From contig CAJNDS010000977.1 in the NCBI GenBank assembly GCA_905221605.1, positions 1 to 45,841 on the forward strand: 45,841 bases of DNA, read 5' to 3'. The notes beneath the pieces were generated by a model that saw only the letters and a list, made by a program, of their open reading frames with translations, was not told the DNA's origin and did no database searches. Position numbers and translations under genes: made by a program. The stretch comes from Symbiodinium natans. Lineage: Eukaryota; Sar; Dinophyceae; Suessiales; Symbiodiniaceae. Every line of letters begins with the position of its first letter. The first letter of the stretch is position 1. This document shows, one piece after another, positions 1 through 8,869 of the stretch.

Positions 1-140
1 TCCCTCTCTGTCCCTCTCTGTCCCTCTCTGTGTCCCTCCCTCTCTGTGTCCCTCCCTCTCTGTGTCCCTCCCTCTCTGTGTCCCTCTCTGTGTCCCTCTC
101 TGTCCCTCTCCCTCTCTGTGTCCCTCTCTGTCCCTCTCTG
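1..140. repeat. (TCCCTCTCTG)n pyrimidine satellite
   Basis: Tandem 10-12-bp units TCCCTCTCTG / TGTCCCTCCCTCTC fill the window start. The last unit (131-140) is continuous with the 5' end of the Penelope-like element, and the same 10-mer starts the element's second pseudo-LTR at 3819. The array may therefore be the insertion target, or may have grown from the element's end. Confidence 0.9.
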
Positions 141-889
141 TTTCTCTCGGGATGATAGAATCCGCACCGCGCCTGAGGAGAACAGACTCCCAGGAGACCT
201 TGGGCAACAGGCCTGGGGCTTGAAGTGATGCGTGCTCTCGAAGAGCTCTTGAGCATTTGCATGAAGATCCGGCATACACTCTCATAACAGTGAACTCTCA
301 AAGAGTTTGCTTCAAACATGCTTCTTTGTGAATCCTAAACGTGGACGCAAAGACATTCGCAAAGTTTTGGCTGAACCCGCTAAAGCGACAAGGGTACAGT
401 TAGGGTAGCAAAGTCCTAACCAGCCTGTGAAGCCATCAGTGGCGAGAGTTTGAGAAAGCGGCGCCTCTTTACTGCTTTGAACCTGTGTCTGCACCAAGTG
501 TGTTCCGGAGCTTTTCAGACATTCAGACCATGGTCGGCAGTGAGGCAGCAGACAGCCAACGCAGAGGAAGGCCTCTTTTAGCAACGGCGGCCCAGCAGTT
601 TCCGGTCCCGTCAACAGAGTCCAAGAGATCGAGCACCAGATCCAGGGAGCCGCCAGATGAGGCCAAAGAGCGCATAGACCAAGAGCCAGAGCTTAACATG
701 AGAAAAGAAGAAGAGGATAAGATCCGCAACATCAAGATGGCAGTTGAGGATGAGTTTGCCAAAGTCATCCCGGCAGATTCATTGAAGATGATCAAAAAGG
801 TGTCTTTGGAGCTCGCATCAAAGATTGAACAGCTGCAAAAGACCAACTCTCGCATCACGCAGCATGAGAAAGACATCGAGTCCTTGAAG
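131..889 (+). repeat. left pseudo-LTR of the Penelope-like element
   Basis: First copy of the terminal direct repeat. It spans the putative promoter/5' UTR and the first ~120 codons of ORF1, so the repeat is not an untranslated LTR. It matches 3819-4574 at over 99%. Confidence 0.85.
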
Positions 890-1873
890 ACGATGAGAGT
901 TCCTAATGGGATGAAACCCGTTTCGTTTCCCTACGAGACTCCCTTCTTGGATTCTCTCATGTTTGAGGAGAGTTCGTGGCATGTGGAGATCCCAAAAGAA
1001 ACCACGTTGAGGGATGCCAAGAAGATCATCCACTGCAGCTATTTGCACTCCATGCGAAAGATTGACTTGATGATAGCCCATGCCCAGCGTACAGACCTTC
1101 GGAAAGCCACCAAGAAGTCTGAGTTCGTGAACAAGTGCTCAGAGTCCTTCAAGTCTAAGGTCCAAACTTGGCGAGACTTAGATTTGGACTTTGAGGAGGA
1201 AGAACCAGAAGCCAACAAAATCACAACCAGCATGGTGGAGTCCAAGGCGAGCAATGTCTACGACAAGACTGTGGACCAGGCCGCGGCTTTAGTCAAAAAG
1301 CGCAAAGATCACCTGAAGTTCCAAGAGAAGAAGAAGCAAGACATGGTCAACAAGATGCTTCAGAAAACCCCGGAGGAGTTACTCAAGCAGACCATCGATG
1401 CTCGCATCAGGGAGAATGTGAAGCATACACGTTCGGCGAACAACAGCAGAGATGGAGCCAACCCACATTTGAACTCAGCCAGTGCGTTTGTGGCCACCAC
1501 TAGTGGTAGTGCAGCAATGGCAGATGACCCCGTCGAGATGTTCTGGGTTGAACGAGCAAAGCAGAACAAGAAGAAGCAGGACCTCAAAGGAGGAAAAGGA
1601 AAAGGAAAGGGCAAAGACAAAGGAAACAGTAAAGGACCTGACACAAGCAAAGGAGCTTCGAAAGGCATGGACGCCAAAGGGGCGAAGAACAAAGGAGCTG
1701 CAAAAGGAAAGACAAGCAAAGGACCATCTTCTCATCCGTCCAGTGAAGCATCGAAGTCTTTTTTAGGCCGAGCTTGGCACCACGCAAAGAAAGGAAAAGG
1801 CAAAGGAGGCAAGCCTGGAAAAGGCAAGGAAGGGAAAGGAAAAGGCAAAGCTGGATGGAAGAAGGGATGGTGA
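530..1873 (+). CDS. Penelope-like element ORF1, putative RNA-binding protein
   Basis: A 447-residue protein begins at an ATG in a strong context (ACCATGG). An upstream GTG at 485 is in frame, but the ATG is the better eukaryotic start. The N-terminus is polar. It is followed by a charged heptad-like stretch (about residues 55-125, including KIEQLQKTNSRITQHEKDIE) that suggests a coiled coil. A middle alpha-helical charged region follows, and from about residue 354 a tail made almost wholly of KGKGKGK-type Lys/Gly repeats. Such basic tails bind nucleic acid; by analogy with ORF1 proteins of other retroelements I infer an RNP role. The tail overlaps the start of ORF2 in another frame. No zinc knuckle is visible. 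A 3'-truncated copy starts at 4218. Confidence 0.75.
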   Translation: MVGSEAADSQRRGRPLLATAAQQFPVPSTESKRSSTRSREPPDEAKERIDQEPELNMRKEEEDKIRNIKMAVEDEFAKVIPADSLKMIKKVSLELASKIEQLQKTNSRITQHEKDIESLKTMRVPNGMKPVSFPYETPFLDSLMFEESSWHVEIPKETTLRDAKKIIHCSYLHSMRKIDLMIAHAQRTDLRKATKKSEFVNKCSESFKSKVQTWRDLDLDFEEEEPEANKITTSMVESKASNVYDKTVDQAAALVKKRKDHLKFQEKKKQDMVNKMLQKTPEELLKQTIDARIRENVKHTRSANNSRDGANPHLNSASAFVATTSGSAAMADDPVEMFWVERAKQNKKKQDLKGGKGKGKGKDKGNSKGPDTSKGASKGMDAKGAKNKGAAKGKTSKGPSSHPSSEASKSFLGRAWHHAKKGKGKGGKPGKGKEGKGKGKAGWKKGW

Positions 1874-3843
1874 GGTGGTTCCTTGACCTCGCCCGAGGCA
1901 TGACCGCTCCAGAGCTCAAGATTCTGATGGATTGTGGAAAGGGCCACCCGGGTGCTTATTTCTACTTTCCTGAATTTAAGTATGCTTCAGTTCTGGAGAA
2001 GAGACAGGTGCCATGGCCTGTGGAATTCGTTCTACGTTTACATCCGAAGCACATTTTTCAATCCAAAAGACTGCCGCCGATGTCAGAACTGAGCCGTGCC
2101 ATCTCCCAATGGGAGAATAAGTTGAGGTGGAGGCTTTTCCATTCTGAGTTCGAGGGAGACAGCCAGGAGCGATCGGTGTGGTGGAAGCTGCGATCCCGTA
2201 GAAGCACACCACCATGCCCTCACAAGCTGGCTGATGAATGGGAAGTTTTCATCTATGAATTGAAGAGAGGAGTCTTCACCACGGCCTATGGGAAGCGAAG
2301 CAGTTTGAAGTTCTCTCAATCTCGCACTTCAAACCTCAGCAAAGTTGCAAAATGGGGGATCCAAATGCTGCGCGAGGGCCCGGTAGGAGCTGTGCGTACA
2401 GACAAGGATGGGGGATATGCTCTCGTCTGGAAGCAGTCTCTTGCGAAGGCGGTCCTTGATTCCTTATCTCTACCCGTGTACGGGGAGAGATTTGTTTATG
2501 AAGGAATGTTCGAAGAAATCGCTCAGGACTACATCCACATAGTCAAGTACATCGGCCATCAAACAGAGGACACGGATCTCGAAAATTCACTCCTATCTTC
2601 GTTGAGGAGTGGGTGCAAAAGTTTTGTTACAAAGATCTTGACAACTGTCAAGACTCACAAGCCAGAAGGGGAGCAGAAGATGAGGTTAGTGCACGCTGCC
2701 CCGGATCATTTCATGAAGCCGGGTATGAAGTGGATTGCCTCCCTCCTCAAAACGCACCTGGCCCAGTACACTCATATACTCAAGGACACTGATCACCTTC
2801 TTGATGTCCTTCGCCAAGTGCATGTTCCTCCGGAGGCTTGGCTTTTCCGTTTTGACGTCAAGGAATTCTTTATGTCGGGGACACACTCTGCGATATGTAC
2901 AGCTACAGAAGAAGCTTTTCCAGCGAAGTTCCGGGAATCCGCGCGCTTACTGGTGGAGCACATACTCAAATCGCAGATAGTAACTGACGGTTTCCATGAC
3001 TGCCTCTATGACGTTCGCATAGGGTCGGGTATGGGACTCACCTGCAGTGGAGAGCTGAGCGACTGTGCTTTTTGCCATTTAGCCGAAAGCAACTTCGCTG
3101 CAGACCGTACGACCCAGAGCAATTTCGGGATCATTTTTTATGCCAGATTCAAAGATGACGGCTTGATCATCACAACTGGCTCTCGAGATCAGCGCCGGAG
3201 TTTCGAGAGACTCTTCCGAGAGAAAGCCAAACCTTTTGCTATTCATTTTGATGAAGTGAGCCAACAATCGATCTCGATGCTTGATGTAGTGCTTTTCAAG
3301 GGCCCAGGGTGGAAGAAGACAGGTGTCTTGGATTACAGACTTCACACGAAGCCTACGAACCAATGGGCGCCTCTACTCTGTTCATCTTCGCACCACCCAT
3401 CTGTGCACACTTCATGGCCGAAAGGACAGCTGAGACGCATCAAGATGCGATGCAGTAACCCAGCTACAGCCAATGCAGAGGTGCAGAAGTTTAGAGACCG
3501 ATACCGGCATCACACTGGTTTCGAAGTCCGTGAAGAAGAATGCGGCCCGCAATCGAAGGGAAGAGATGGACATAAGCTTCTACCCAGACTAGTGCTTCCA
3601 TACAGGCAAGCTTGGAGTGAATCCAGGATCCCATATATTTGCAACAAAGTCTGGAAGAAGTGCCAGATGGATCTCCACACTGGACAACCAGCTGACTTGC
3701 AGATGTGTTGGCGATTGCCTGATAAGCATTTGACCCACAAAGTCCGTGAAAGCAACTATTTCATGAAAGCAAGCAGAGAGACTCAAATGGAGGAGCAAGG
3801 GGATGGAAGGAGGGTAACTCCCTCTCTGTTTCTCTCGGGATGA
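1855..3843 (+). CDS. Penelope-type reverse transcriptase (ORF2)
   Basis: About 662 residues from the ATG at 1855; another ATG at 1867 overlaps the ORF1 stop as ATGGTGA, and the frame is open back to 1747. Motifs in order (numbered from 1855): KTHKP 266-270; motif A FRFDVKEFF with Asp334; motif B IGSGMGL 389-395; motif C YARFKDDG with catalytic Asp434-Asp435; then MLDVV 475-479, the Penelope-typical 'LDV' box; LHTKPTN 496-502; and SSHHP 511-515 followed by a basic RR-containing helix. The LDV, KPT and HP boxes separate Penelope-like RTs from LINE and LTR enzymes. No C-terminal GIY-YIG is seen, so the element is endonuclease-lacking or uses an unrecognised N-terminal domain. The last residues are encoded by the start of the second pseudo-LTR, where the stop lies. 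Confidence 0.88.
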   Translation: MEEGMVRWFLDLARGMTAPELKILMDCGKGHPGAYFYFPEFKYASVLEKRQVPWPVEFVLRLHPKHIFQSKRLPPMSELSRAISQWENKLRWRLFHSEFEGDSQERSVWWKLRSRRSTPPCPHKLADEWEVFIYELKRGVFTTAYGKRSSLKFSQSRTSNLSKVAKWGIQMLREGPVGAVRTDKDGGYALVWKQSLAKAVLDSLSLPVYGERFVYEGMFEEIAQDYIHIVKYIGHQTEDTDLENSLLSSLRSGCKSFVTKILTTVKTHKPEGEQKMRLVHAAPDHFMKPGMKWIASLLKTHLAQYTHILKDTDHLLDVLRQVHVPPEAWLFRFDVKEFFMSGTHSAICTATEEAFPAKFRESARLLVEHILKSQIVTDGFHDCLYDVRIGSGMGLTCSGELSDCAFCHLAESNFAADRTTQSNFGIIFYARFKDDGLIITTGSRDQRRSFERLFREKAKPFAIHFDEVSQQSISMLDVVLFKGPGWKKTGVLDYRLHTKPTNQWAPLLCSSSHHPSVHTSWPKGQLRRIKMRCSNPATANAEVQKFRDRYRHHTGFEVREEECGPQSKGRDGHKLLPRLVLPYRQAWSESRIPYICNKVWKKCQMDLHTGQPADLQMCWRLPDKHLTHKVRESNYFMKASRETQMEEQGDGRRVTPSLFLSG

Positions 3844-4574
3844 TAGAATCCGCACCGCGCCTGAGGAGAACAGACTCCCAGGAGACCTTGGGCAACAGGC
3901 CTGGGGCTTGAAGTGATGCGTGCTCTCGAAGAGCTCTTGAGCATTTGCATGAAGATCCGGCATACACTCTCATAACAGTGAACTCTCAAAGAGTTTGCTT
4001 CAAACATGCTTCTTTGTGAATCCTAAATGTGGACGCAAAGACATTCGCAAAGTTTTGGCTGAACCCGCTAAAGCGACAAGGGTACAGTTAGGGTAGCAAA
4101 GTCCTAACCAGCCTGTGAAGCCATCAGTGGCGAGAGTTTGAGAAAGCGGCGCCTCTTTACTGCTTTGAACCTGTGTCTGCACCAAGTGTGTTCCGGAGCT
4201 TTTCAGACATTCAGACCATGGTCGGCAGTGAGGCAGCAGACAGCCAACGCAGAGGAAGGCCTCTTTTGGCAACGGCGGCCCAGCAGTTTCCGGCCCCGTC
4301 AACAGAGTCCAAGAGATCGAGAACCAGATCCAGGGAGCCAGATGAGGCCAAAGAGCGCATAGACCAAGAGCCAGAGCTTAACATGAGAAAAGAAGAAGAG
4401 GATAAGATCCGCAACATCAAGATGGCAGTTGAGGATGAGTTTGCCAAAGTCATCCCGGCAGATTCATTGAAGATGATCAAAAAGGTGTCTTTGGAGCTCG
4501 CATCAAAGATTGAACAGCTGCAAAAGACCAACTCTCGCATCACGCAGCATGAGAAAGACATCGAGTCCTTGAAG
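3819..4574 (+). repeat. right pseudo-LTR (partial second unit)
   Basis: Repeats 131-889 starting at the same TCCCTCTCTG. It supplies the stop codon of ORF2 (3841-3843) and restarts ORF1. The join is GGGTAAC|TCCCTCTCTG. Confidence 0.85.
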
Positions 4575-4664
4575 TCTTGCGAGGCACGGATGCGTTCACA
4601 AAAACTCTGGCGCTCGGCAACAAGGACACCGAGAAAACATGGCTTCGTGGGCGTTGAGGTTTAA
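4218..4664 (+). pseudogene. 3'-truncated ORF1 copy
   Basis: The ORF1 start (ACCATGG) and its first ~119 codons are repeated here, with one codon deleted relative to the full copy. After 4574 the frame continues through ~29 unrelated codons to TAA. The Lys/Gly tail and the RT are missing. This is the coding part of the right pseudo-LTR and not a separate gene. Confidence 0.75.
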
Positions 4665-4917
4665 AGCCGCTCCGAGGCCCGCTGACTTAGGATAGGCTGT
4701 AGTGCAGCTTTTCACGTTTTGTAAACGCTCCTCCTCAGTGCAGGAATGGTTGTAGCAGCTGCTCAGCTTTGACATGTAACATCAACTGTCTTACCCAATA
4801 TGCCCCCACCAGTTGTCATAGAACCAAGACAGTTTTACGAGTGTCACGGTGGGACATGTGTTGATTTTTCCGAATGCATCGCGAAGGGTTCTTCCGTGCG
4901 GAGCCCTCTGACTAACA

Positions 4918-5175
4918 ACATAGAGTGAAGTGCATAGAGTGAAGTGCATAGAGTGAAGTGCATAGAGTTAAGTGCATAGAGTGAAGCGCATAGAGTCAAG
5001 TGCGTAGAGTTAAGTGCATAGAGTGAAGTGCACAGAGTGAAGTGCATAGAGTCAAGTGCATAGAGTTAAGTGCATAGAGTGAAGTGCACGAAGTTAAGTG
5101 CATAGAGTGAAGTGCAGAGACTGAAGTGCATAGAGCGAGGTGCATTTTAGTGCAAGAGTGAGGTGCATAGAGTAG
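4918..5175. repeat. 14-bp minisatellite AAGTGCATAGAGTG
   Basis: About 18 tandem 14-bp units (AGTGCATAGAGTGA with point variants such as GCACAGAG, GCGTAGAG), decaying after 5110 into AGTACA/AGTGCA-rich sequence up to ~5235. The ORFs seen across it are by-products of the repeat. Confidence 0.9.
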
Positions 5176-5389
5176 AAGTACAACAGAGTGGAAGTTACGA
5201 GATTTTAGTACACTTTGAGTACAATTTTGGTACAATTCAATAGAATCGAAGAGATTTTAAAAAAAAAATTTAGTAGACCTTCGTACCCAAGCCTGCGCGC
5301 CTTAGGTGGTTTCGAAGCTCTTCACAAGTAAGGGTGCTCAAGAAAGCCGACAGCGTCCGGAGGACATACAGCAGCACGAAAGAAAATCG

Positions 5390-7300
5390 TTAACTCCTCA
5401 AAAACCTGCCCTAAACCACAAACCCTAAAAGCAAAACTCCAAAACCTAATATCCAACCCCCAACAGCCTCCCGCCACACCCCCGAGCCCATCCAGGCACA
5501 GCCAAGGAACGACGTCCCAAGAGGTCAGCATGATTACCTTGTGTTTGTTCTCCGTTTTTTTGGGCGTGCTTTAAGTTTCCATGTTGGAGCTTTAGGATTC
5601 TAGGGTCAATCTCTAGACTGAAAAACCTTATAAACCCCTAAACCCTAAATCCAGAAGAAGGATCTCAAGCATCCCGTGGTTCCAAGGCTTTCTGTTAAAT
5701 TTCAAGCCCTACACGGGGGGAACTTTTTAGGGGGTGTGCAGGGCGTGTAAACGGGGTGGGGGGTTCATGGGTAGTTTTGATCTAAAGGGGGCTTCAGGGC
5801 TGCTAAGGTTCTGTGGCTAAGGGTGAGCTTAAGGTGTTTAGGCCAAAAATATGTGCGCGTCTGAAAATGATGAGGGACTCCTTGTTTGGCGCCTTGATGG
5901 CAAAACCTCATACTCATTTACACATTAAGAGACGGGCTTCTACTGTTGAAAAAACAAAATACGCCCAACACCCGACTCGAATTCACAAACCCTGAACCCT
6001 GAACCCGAAACCCGGTTTAGCCTAAACCAAGAAGGCTTGGGCAAAAACGGTTTTTCGCCACCCTCTGTGGGTGTTTAGATGTTAAGGACAACTCTGCCCA
6101 CAGCGAGTCTCTCCGGACACCACAACACAGCGCTCTACTACCATTCCGCGAGTGCGAGAAGGACAGGAGATAGGACAGGCACGAGGACAAATGTGAGGAC
6201 AGATAGCAGGACAGGACGCAGCACAGTATTTAAGGTTTAGGGCTTAGGGTTTAGGGTTTCGGGATACCCTAAAACCCTAAACCCCAATGCACCGCAAGGC
6301 GCTTGGGACAGTGCTGCGAAGAAGCCGAGGATCGGCTCCTCCGAAACGCGCACCTACCCCTAAACCCTAAACCCTAAACGGCCCTAAACCCTATACCGCA
6401 TAATACGGAGAAGATCCCAAGATCGAAAACATCCAAAACCTTTAACCCTGAACCCTCACCCTAAACCTGAAACCCTAAACCCTTGAGGGGTAGAAGGCCT
6501 GGGTGCTTGTGGTTTAAGGCTTCAGGGCTTCAGGTTCAGCGGGCCCCCTAAATCCGAGAGACCTTGAATAAACCCGAGACTTCTGTGCCAGGTTCAAAAA
6601 GGTCTGGCTGGTTTAGGGTTTAGGGTTTGAGGGCTTTAGGGGTTCAGGGTGTAGGGTGTTATGGCTTAGGGCTTAGGGTTTTTGAGTTTAAGTTTAGGGA
6701 TTCCTGAACCCAAAGACAGTCTATAGGGCACGCACGCACGCACGCACACCGAACATTATTTCTTCCTAAACCCTAGACCCGAATTAAACCAGAAATAAAA
6801 CTCAAAACTTCATCCCAAACCATCCTAAACCCTAAACCTTGAAATCCCAAAGCCCCAAACCCCTCAAACCTAAACCCCAAACCCCAAACCCTAAACCCTA
6901 AACACAGGCTCCTGCTTTATCACAGTCACGGCTCCTTGCGCCCACAGCTTCACCTCGGGTGGTTCAGGATTTTCATTGTGTCGGGTTTAGGGTTTAGGGT
7001 TGTTTCTTGGGAGGTTCAGTTCATTCTGTGTGTGTGTGGCATATACGGACAAGGGCGATGGTAGGGTTGATAGCCTATAGAAGAAGGGTTTAGGGCCTTG
7101 ACTATTCCTATAGTATCAGGCGATGGTAGGGTTGATGGCCTATAGAAGAAGGGGTTAGGGCCTAGACTATTCCTATAGTATCACCATATGTCTATAAGAT
7201 TTCTACTGTTTCGCTATAGTACAATTGTAGCAAGTATTACATTAAGCCAAGGACACAGACCGTCAACCCTGCACCCCTAAACCCTGAACCCTAGATCATG
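5390..7300. repeat. scattered telomere-like CCCTAAA / TTTAGGG blocks
   Basis: Short, degenerate runs of the plant/dinoflagellate-type heptamer occur in both orientations: CCCTAAA near 5635-5650, 6356-6395, 6440-6480 and 6820-6903; TTTAGGG near 6230-6260, 6608-6700 and 6985-7000. Between them the DNA has no recognisable gene. Alternation of strands argues against a single former chromosome end and for repeated capture or repair insertion. Confidence 0.75.
7054..7183. repeat. 65-bp tandem duplication
   Basis: GGCGATGGTAGGGTTGAT... ending CTATTCCTATAGTATCA occurs twice in a row (7054-7118 and 7119-7183) with a few substitutions and a TTTAGGG-like core. Confidence 0.8.
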
Positions 7301-7301
7301 G

Positions 7302-7390
7302 AAGGAAGCCGCCCAGGTTGAGTAGGCAGAATCCCAAATGCAAGCAAGGAAGCCACCCAGGTTCACCGGGCGGAATCCCAAGGATGGAAC
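7302..7390. repeat. ~44-bp direct duplication
   Basis: AGGAAGCC(G/A)CCCAGGTT...GAATCCCAA appears twice in tandem with about 85% identity. No gene is recognised around it. Confidence 0.6.
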
Positions 7391-7399
7391 CAGAATGGC

Positions 7400-8264
7400 C
7401 GCGAGTTCCGGGTTTAGTGGTTTGCTGCGAGCGACTGGACCCTGCAAGAAGGATGACAGCAGCGGAGGGGCCCGCAGAATCAGAAAGATCATCCTTTATA
7501 ATGACTGTATATCTATTGCTATACCTCCATAACACAATTCTAAACATTACCTTAGATTCTTAGATTACCTCAAGCCGCTTAGGGTGTTGGGTTAACAATA
7601 GCACACGATGTGATCCCCTTGCAACGGTAAGACACAAATCTTCTACGTGGGCCTCTAGAAGAAGGTTGTAAGTCGGTAAGTGAAGAAACGTTTACAATTT
7701 ACAACTGGTTACAATTACAGATCTCCTCCTTATAAGACCTTTTGTTATGACTATGTGAGATCTAAACTAATTAAGCCCTAAGCCCTGCACCCGGATGCAA
7801 GCCCCAAAAACATAAGACCTGTTCCAAGGACCCCCAAAAGGGAGCGATGTCTGAAACTACCAAACAGCGCCACCTGGTTGAAGGCTGGGGAATGCTAGGG
7901 AGCTTATGAGCTATGACCATGCTGGGCATATCTGGGTCACCTACACATCGTGGACCCTCACCCCAAGACACTGCAAAAGACACAACGTTTGCAAGAGCCT
8001 AGGGCCTAAGTTCAATCAGTGGCCTCCGGAAAACATCTGCTTTGCTTGGACAGAGTATAGTCACGGCACGTTGCGCACTAACACACTGCCCTCTTGCCCC
8101 TATACTTCTGAGGGCAAAGCTGCTACAAAACTCTGGGGCTAAACTCTTCCCTGCTGCGCAGACGATACTTTCAGATGATTGCTGATGCCATCCTAAGCTC
8201 ACAACCCCAGAACAGAGCCCGAAAGATCCATTCAGATCTATTCGAACTCAACAAAAGGGAGCTC
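7400..8264. other. no recognisable gene
   Basis: Only short ORFs without domain-like composition. Nothing supported. Confidence 0.5.
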
Positions 8265-8808
8265 TCAGCTCGTCTCTTTGGGAATCGCTGAGCCGGAAAC
8301 ACCTCGCAGGGCATCCCACGCGGCCGTTCGACAGCCCAGCTTTCTGAAGCCTTGGTAAACCGCCGCTATTATCTGATCGCTCACAGTTTGAAATTCGCGA
8401 CCACATATGGCTGTCAGCTCTTTCCTTTGGGCGTCGGTGAACTGCATTTTCTTGCGGATGATGCTCATCGCAGGCGGCAGACATCGCCTGACCTCGTTCA
8501 CCTGCTGGTCTGCCATGAACGCTGCGCAGGCCGCCCGCTCTGCGAATCGCTTTCTAGTGCGCACCCAATCTTTGGAACCGGGGGGATGTCTCGCAGCCTT
8601 TGGATCATTTACGGAGGAACCTTCGAAACGACGGTTGTGAAATCCTGTCGCGATCAGGGTGGCATGGAAGTGCGAGCCATCTCTCCAATGCTCGAAATGG
8701 TGGAGGCTTTGGTCCTGCTCCTCAGTCTTGTTGTAGCGCTCCAAGAAGTTCTTAATGCTATTCCTGCAGTACAGTCTGCCCAGGTTCGTGCTTTGAGACG
8801 AGGTTTAG
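8265..8808 (-). CDS. hypothetical ORF or exon, unrecognised
   Basis: A frame is open on the minus strand from just after a TAA at about 8808 down to 8265 (roughly 180 codons) with no ATG at its upstream end. The translated text has protein-like composition (for example NFLERYNKTEEQDQSL, then CLPPAMSIIRKKMQFTDAQR). The lack of an initiator suggests an internal exon or a gene fragment. No family is recognised, and it has no partner genes nearby. Confidence 0.3.
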
Positions 8809-8869
8809 GCTTGATGGGGGGTGGAGATTTGTCTTTGGCATTTTTTGTGTCTCATTTCTCTGTTTCATC

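Larger units (their letters stand above)
131..4574 (+). mobile_element. Penelope-like retroelement with pseudo-LTRs
   Basis: A 3.69-kb unit (131-3818) with two overlapping ORFs is followed head-to-tail by the first 756 bp of a second unit (3819-4574). The two 5' segments (131-889 and 3819-4574) differ by about four substitutions and one in-frame 3-bp deletion. This pLTR-ORFs-pLTR layout, plus the type of reverse transcriptase, is typical of Penelope-like elements. The second unit stops abruptly after GAGTCCTTGAAG at 4574 and unrelated sequence follows. I recognise no GIY-YIG endonuclease and, by eye, no hammerhead ribozyme core. Near-identity of the repeats and open ORFs indicate a recent insertion that may still be active. 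Confidence 0.85.

Noticed and set aside
131-330. Possible hammerhead ribozyme in the pseudo-LTR (CTGAGGA at 173-179)
   Set aside because: No GAAA segment with a pairing stem II follows at the required spacing.
312-614. 100-aa minus ORF conserved in both pseudo-LTRs (312-614 and 4000-4302)
   Set aside because: The conservation is explained by the repeat itself, and the ORF is antisense to the 5' UTR and ORF1.
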